Below are positions 43,697 through 46,145 of a stretch of 46,145 nucleotides of DNA, piece after piece. Both the position numbers and the translations under genes were made by a program. The number at the start of each line of letters is the position of its first letter. The first letter of the stretch is position 1. The stretch lies in assembly GCF_017539065.1 (NCBI RefSeq), contig NZ_JAFYHP010000018.1:1-46145 (forward strand), read 5' to 3'. A model generated the notes under the pieces. It was given only the letters and a program-made list of their open reading frames with translations. It ran no database searches and was not told the DNA's origin. This stretch comes from Methanobrevibacter sp. Lineage in GTDB: Archaea > Methanobacteriota > Methanobacteria > Methanobacteriales > Methanobacteriaceae.

Positions 43697-46145
43697 TTAT
43701 TCTTCCCTATTTCTTGACCAAAAACAGCCAAAAATACCCATAATAGCAATCACAAGGTATACTATTGGGTTTCCGGTTGGGTGCATTGTCGGAGGAGTTT
43801 CAGGTTCGCCAGGTTCGGTAACGTTGATTGTTTCATTATCATAATTATTTGATAAATCCATATCAGTTTCGTTACAGGTTACGTTTACCTCATTGGTAAT
43901 TAAACCTGCCTTGGTCACTTTGCAGAATATATCCAAAATGACTGTTTCACCTTTGCCCAATTCTCCAACAGTCCACATACCAGTTTTTTGATCAAATGTT
44001 CCTTTAGTTGCACTGTAACTAATAAATTTACAATTTAGAGGTAAAGTATCGAATGCAACAACGTCATGAGCAACGCTAGGACCTTTGTTTGTAATCTTAA
44101 TGATCCAGTGCATTTTCTCATTTACGCTGTAAACCTTGTTTTCTGCTGATTTGTCAACTACTAAATCAACGATAGGTTTAGCGTAGGTTGTATTGTTCGC
44201 TTTATTATTGGAATAATCAGTTTCAGTAGTTTTGGTACTTACGACAACAGGGTTAGTGATGTAACCATCATCAGTAACCTTAGTCACAAGGGTTAAAACC
44301 TCGGTTGAACCTTTTCCTAATACTGAAATACTCCATTTACCTGTTTTTGAGTTAAATGTTCCTTTAGTTACTTTGTAAGATACAACTTTTAAAGATTTAG
44401 GTAATTTATCAATAACAACAACACCTTTAGCATCACTTGGTCCGTTATTTGAAACAATAATTTTCCAAGTTACTTTATCACCAACATAAACTACACTATC
44501 GCTAACAAGTTTACTTATTGATACGTCACAAATCGGTTTAACAACAGTAGTGTTGTTAGCAATATTGTTTGTTTTATTACTGTCTGGTGTAGAAGAGTTA
44601 ACTGTTACAATGTTTGTTATAGCACCTACAGTCAAGACCTGAGTCACTAAAACAAGAGAAACCGGATTATTCACATTGACTTCTCCAATATCCCACATCT
44701 TAGCACTTTTATCAAAACTGCCCGCAGATGAAGCCGCAGTAATTACCTTCATACCAGCTGGGAAAATATCTCTTACCACAACATCCACAGCAGTGCTTGG
44801 GCCATAATTAACAACAGTGATAGTCCATTCAACCAAATCATTAATAAATACACTGGAAGCATTTACAGACTTACTGATTGCCAAATCGCAAATCGGTTTA
44901 ACATCTGTAGTATTGTTTGCCTCATTATTAGTTTTATTAGTCTCATTAGTAGTTGTGTTTACTACTACGATGTTTGTCAGATTACCTAATAGTTCTGCTT
45001 TGGTAACCAATTCAAGGGATATAGGTGAATTTGCTTTTAAATCACCGATATTCCAGATAATGGTGTTACCATCAACAGTACAAACCCTGGAAGTGCTCAT
45101 AAGTTTAAGCCCTTCAGGTAAAGTATCATTAACAATTACATTACGAGCAATACTAGGACCATTATTTACAACAGTGATAGTCCATTTAACCAAATCGTTT
45201 AAGAATACGCTTGTAGCATTAACTTTTTTGCTAATTTCTAAGTCGCAAATAGGATCAACAGTAATATTGACAGTACTGTTTTTAACTGTTCTGTTTTCAT
45301 CACATGTCACGTTAGCAGTGTTATTTAAATTACCTTCCAATAAAGCAATGGCGGTAATTGTGAACACATAAGATTTGCCTACAACCATCAATGGAATAGT
45401 TACGGTATTGGTTTTGATGTCATAACCTTCATCATAGGCAACTATTCTGAACTGTCCAGGCACCACATCGGTAATTACTACATTGGTAGCGTTACATGGG
45501 CCTTCGTTAGTTACATTAATGGTAAAGATAACTGATTCGTTGACAAATATTCTTTCATGATCAGCAGTCTTGTTAATGGTTAAATTAACAACCGGTAACA
45601 CTTCAACAGTTGCGTTATCCTCTATAACAGTCTTGTTCTCGTTACAGGTTACATTAGCGATGTTAGTCCAATTACCAGCAGTTAAAGCAATTGCTGTAAT
45701 AGTGAACGCATAAGATGCGCCAGCAGCCAACTTAGGAATGACTAAAACATTATTCTTATAGTTGGAATCGCTAGAACCGGTTACATTGAACTGTTTAGGA
45801 ACAACATCCTTAATGGTAACGTTTGTAGCGTTGGAAGGACCGTTATTGGTAACGTTGATAGTGAATGTTACAGTATCATCAACGTAAACAACTGAATTGT
45901 CAGCAACTTTGCTAATAGTCAAGTTAACCCTAGGATCAACACGAATTACAACTGTATCGTTTTTAACAGTTCTGTTTTCGTTACATGTTACGTTAGCGGT
46001 GTTATTTAATGTACCGTTTACCAAAGCAACTGCAGTAATAGTGAAGGAATAATATTGTCCTACAACCATTAACGGAATAACGACTGTATTGGTTTTATTA
46101 TCGTAACCTTCATCATATGCGATTACTTTGAACTCTTTAGGCACA
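43697..46145 (-). CDS. Large adhesin-like surface protein with DUF11 repeats, C-terminal part (5' truncated by window)
   Basis: At least 815 aa; the frame runs off the right edge, so the N-terminus and signal peptide are missing. One partial and six full DUF11-type repeats of about 110 residues follow each other, each opening with a VNLTISK or CDLEISK-like strand and holding VTNNGPSNATNV or NNGPSIARNV. Many NxT/S sites suggest heavy N-glycosylation. The C-terminus is HPTGNP, a hydrophobic helix (IVYLVIAIMGIFGCFW) and RNREE, like a wall- or membrane-sorting signal. Methanobrevibacter genomes carry many such adhesins for contact with host or partner cells. Confidence 0.85.
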   Translation of the reverse strand, partial: VPKEFKVIAYDEGYDNKTNTVVIPLMVVGQYYSFTITAVALVNGTLNNTANVTCNENRTVKNDTVVIRVDPRVNLTISKVADNSVVYVDDTVTFTINVTNNGPSNATNVTIKDVVPKQFNVTGSSDSNYKNNVLVIPKLAAGASYAFTITAIALTAGNWTNIANVTCNENKTVIEDNATVEVLPVVNLTINKTADHERIFVNESVIFTINVTNEGPCNATNVVITDVVPGQFRIVAYDEGYDIKTNTVTIPLMVVGKSYVFTITAIALLEGNLNNTANVTCDENRTVKNSTVNITVDPICDLEISKKVNATSVFLNDLVKWTITVVNNGPSIARNVIVNDTLPEGLKLMSTSRVCTVDGNTIIWNIGDLKANSPISLELVTKAELLGNLTNIVVVNTTTNETNKTNNEANNTTDVKPICDLAISKSVNASSVFINDLVEWTITVVNYGPSTAVDVVVRDIFPAGMKVITAASSAGSFDKSAKMWDIGEVNVNNPVSLVLVTQVLTVGAITNIVTVNSSTPDSNKTNNIANNTTVVKPICDVSISKLVSDSVVYVGDKVTWKIIVSNNGPSDAKGVVVIDKLPKSLKVVSYKVTKGTFNSKTGKWSISVLGKGSTEVLTLVTKVTDDGYITNPVVVSTKTTETDYSNNKANNTTYAKPIVDLVVDKSAENKVYSVNEKMHWIIKITNKGPSVAHDVVAFDTLPLNCKFISYSATKGTFDQKTGMWTVGELGKGETVILDIFCKVTKAGLITNEVNVTCNETDMDLSNNYDNETINVTEPGEPETPPTMHPTGNPIVYLVIAIMGIFGCFWSRNREE

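Overview
The window looks like the chromosome of a host-associated methanogenic archaeon of the Methanobacteriales, most likely Methanobrevibacter. The grounds are AT-rich DNA, a porCDABEF pyruvate oxidoreductase operon, an [Fe]-hydrogenase (Hmd) gene with the full set of FeGP-cofactor genes, archaeal translation and repair genes (aEF1B, Pth2, ABCE1, RadB), methanofuran kinase MfnE, archaetidylinositol-phosphate synthase, and a large cell-surface adhesin with DUF11 repeats. I do not name a species.

Layout. 1-4229: por operon (porC cut by the window edge) and a fumarase alpha-type gene. 4255-6017 (minus): membrane protein and a winged-helix/PhoU protein. 6175-13452: Hmd island, with hcgG divergent from hmd and then hcgA-F. 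13459-13643: tRNA-Thr and tRNA-Leu (minus). 13711-16449: small membrane protein, a 55-aa ferredoxin, a membrane-anchored protein and a polysaccharide-polymerase-like protein. 16711-19384: CbiM/PDGLE/CbiQ/CbiO nickel-cobalt ECF transporter. 19381-24271 (minus): zinc ribbon, feoA and two tandem feoB genes. 24447-31962: TPR protein, small secreted protein, MarR regulator, TctA-like membrane protein, zinc-finger methyltransferase, type IV pilus-type ATPase and membrane platform, DUF4012-like protein. 32566-34822 (minus): aEF1B, zinc ribbon, MfnE, Pth2 and a Ser/Gln-repeat surface protein. 35000-36778: ABCE1. 37647-40690 (minus): aminotransferase, QueG-like Fe-S protein, DGC-domain protein and radB. 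40908 to the end: secreted protein, Sua5, AIP synthase, DUF357, DUF3781 and the 3' part of the adhesin gene.

The most interesting content lies between genes. Two palindromic operator types recur around TATA boxes. One, TTTAGG-N4-CCTAAA (iron/DtxR-like), sits at feoA, both feoB genes and the TPR gene. The other, AGTAWTACT, sits at the hmd/hcgG and cbiM promoters. Nickel limitation is known to raise Hmd in related methanogens and CbiMNQO imports Ni/Co, so I read the second as a candidate nickel-response box. Each box type also flankes a strong TATA element in an ORF-less gap: iron boxes at 32301-32391 and AGTAWTACT boxes at 37064-37099. In both gaps the minus strand downstream carries hairpins, a U-tract terminator and a hairpin loop with a UCCUC anti-Shine-Dalgarno core. 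I propose two metal-responsive small RNAs, one for iron and one for nickel, acting as metal-sparing regulators. This is inference from sequence and needs transcript data.

Other points worth a look: an exact 18-bp duplication of the hmd ribosome-binding site plus start codon, 60 bp apart and in frame; a methyltransferase whose zinc finger begins upstream of any usual start codon; a terminator splitting cbiMN from cbiQO; and a junction-like RNA fold after the 34265-34822 gene.
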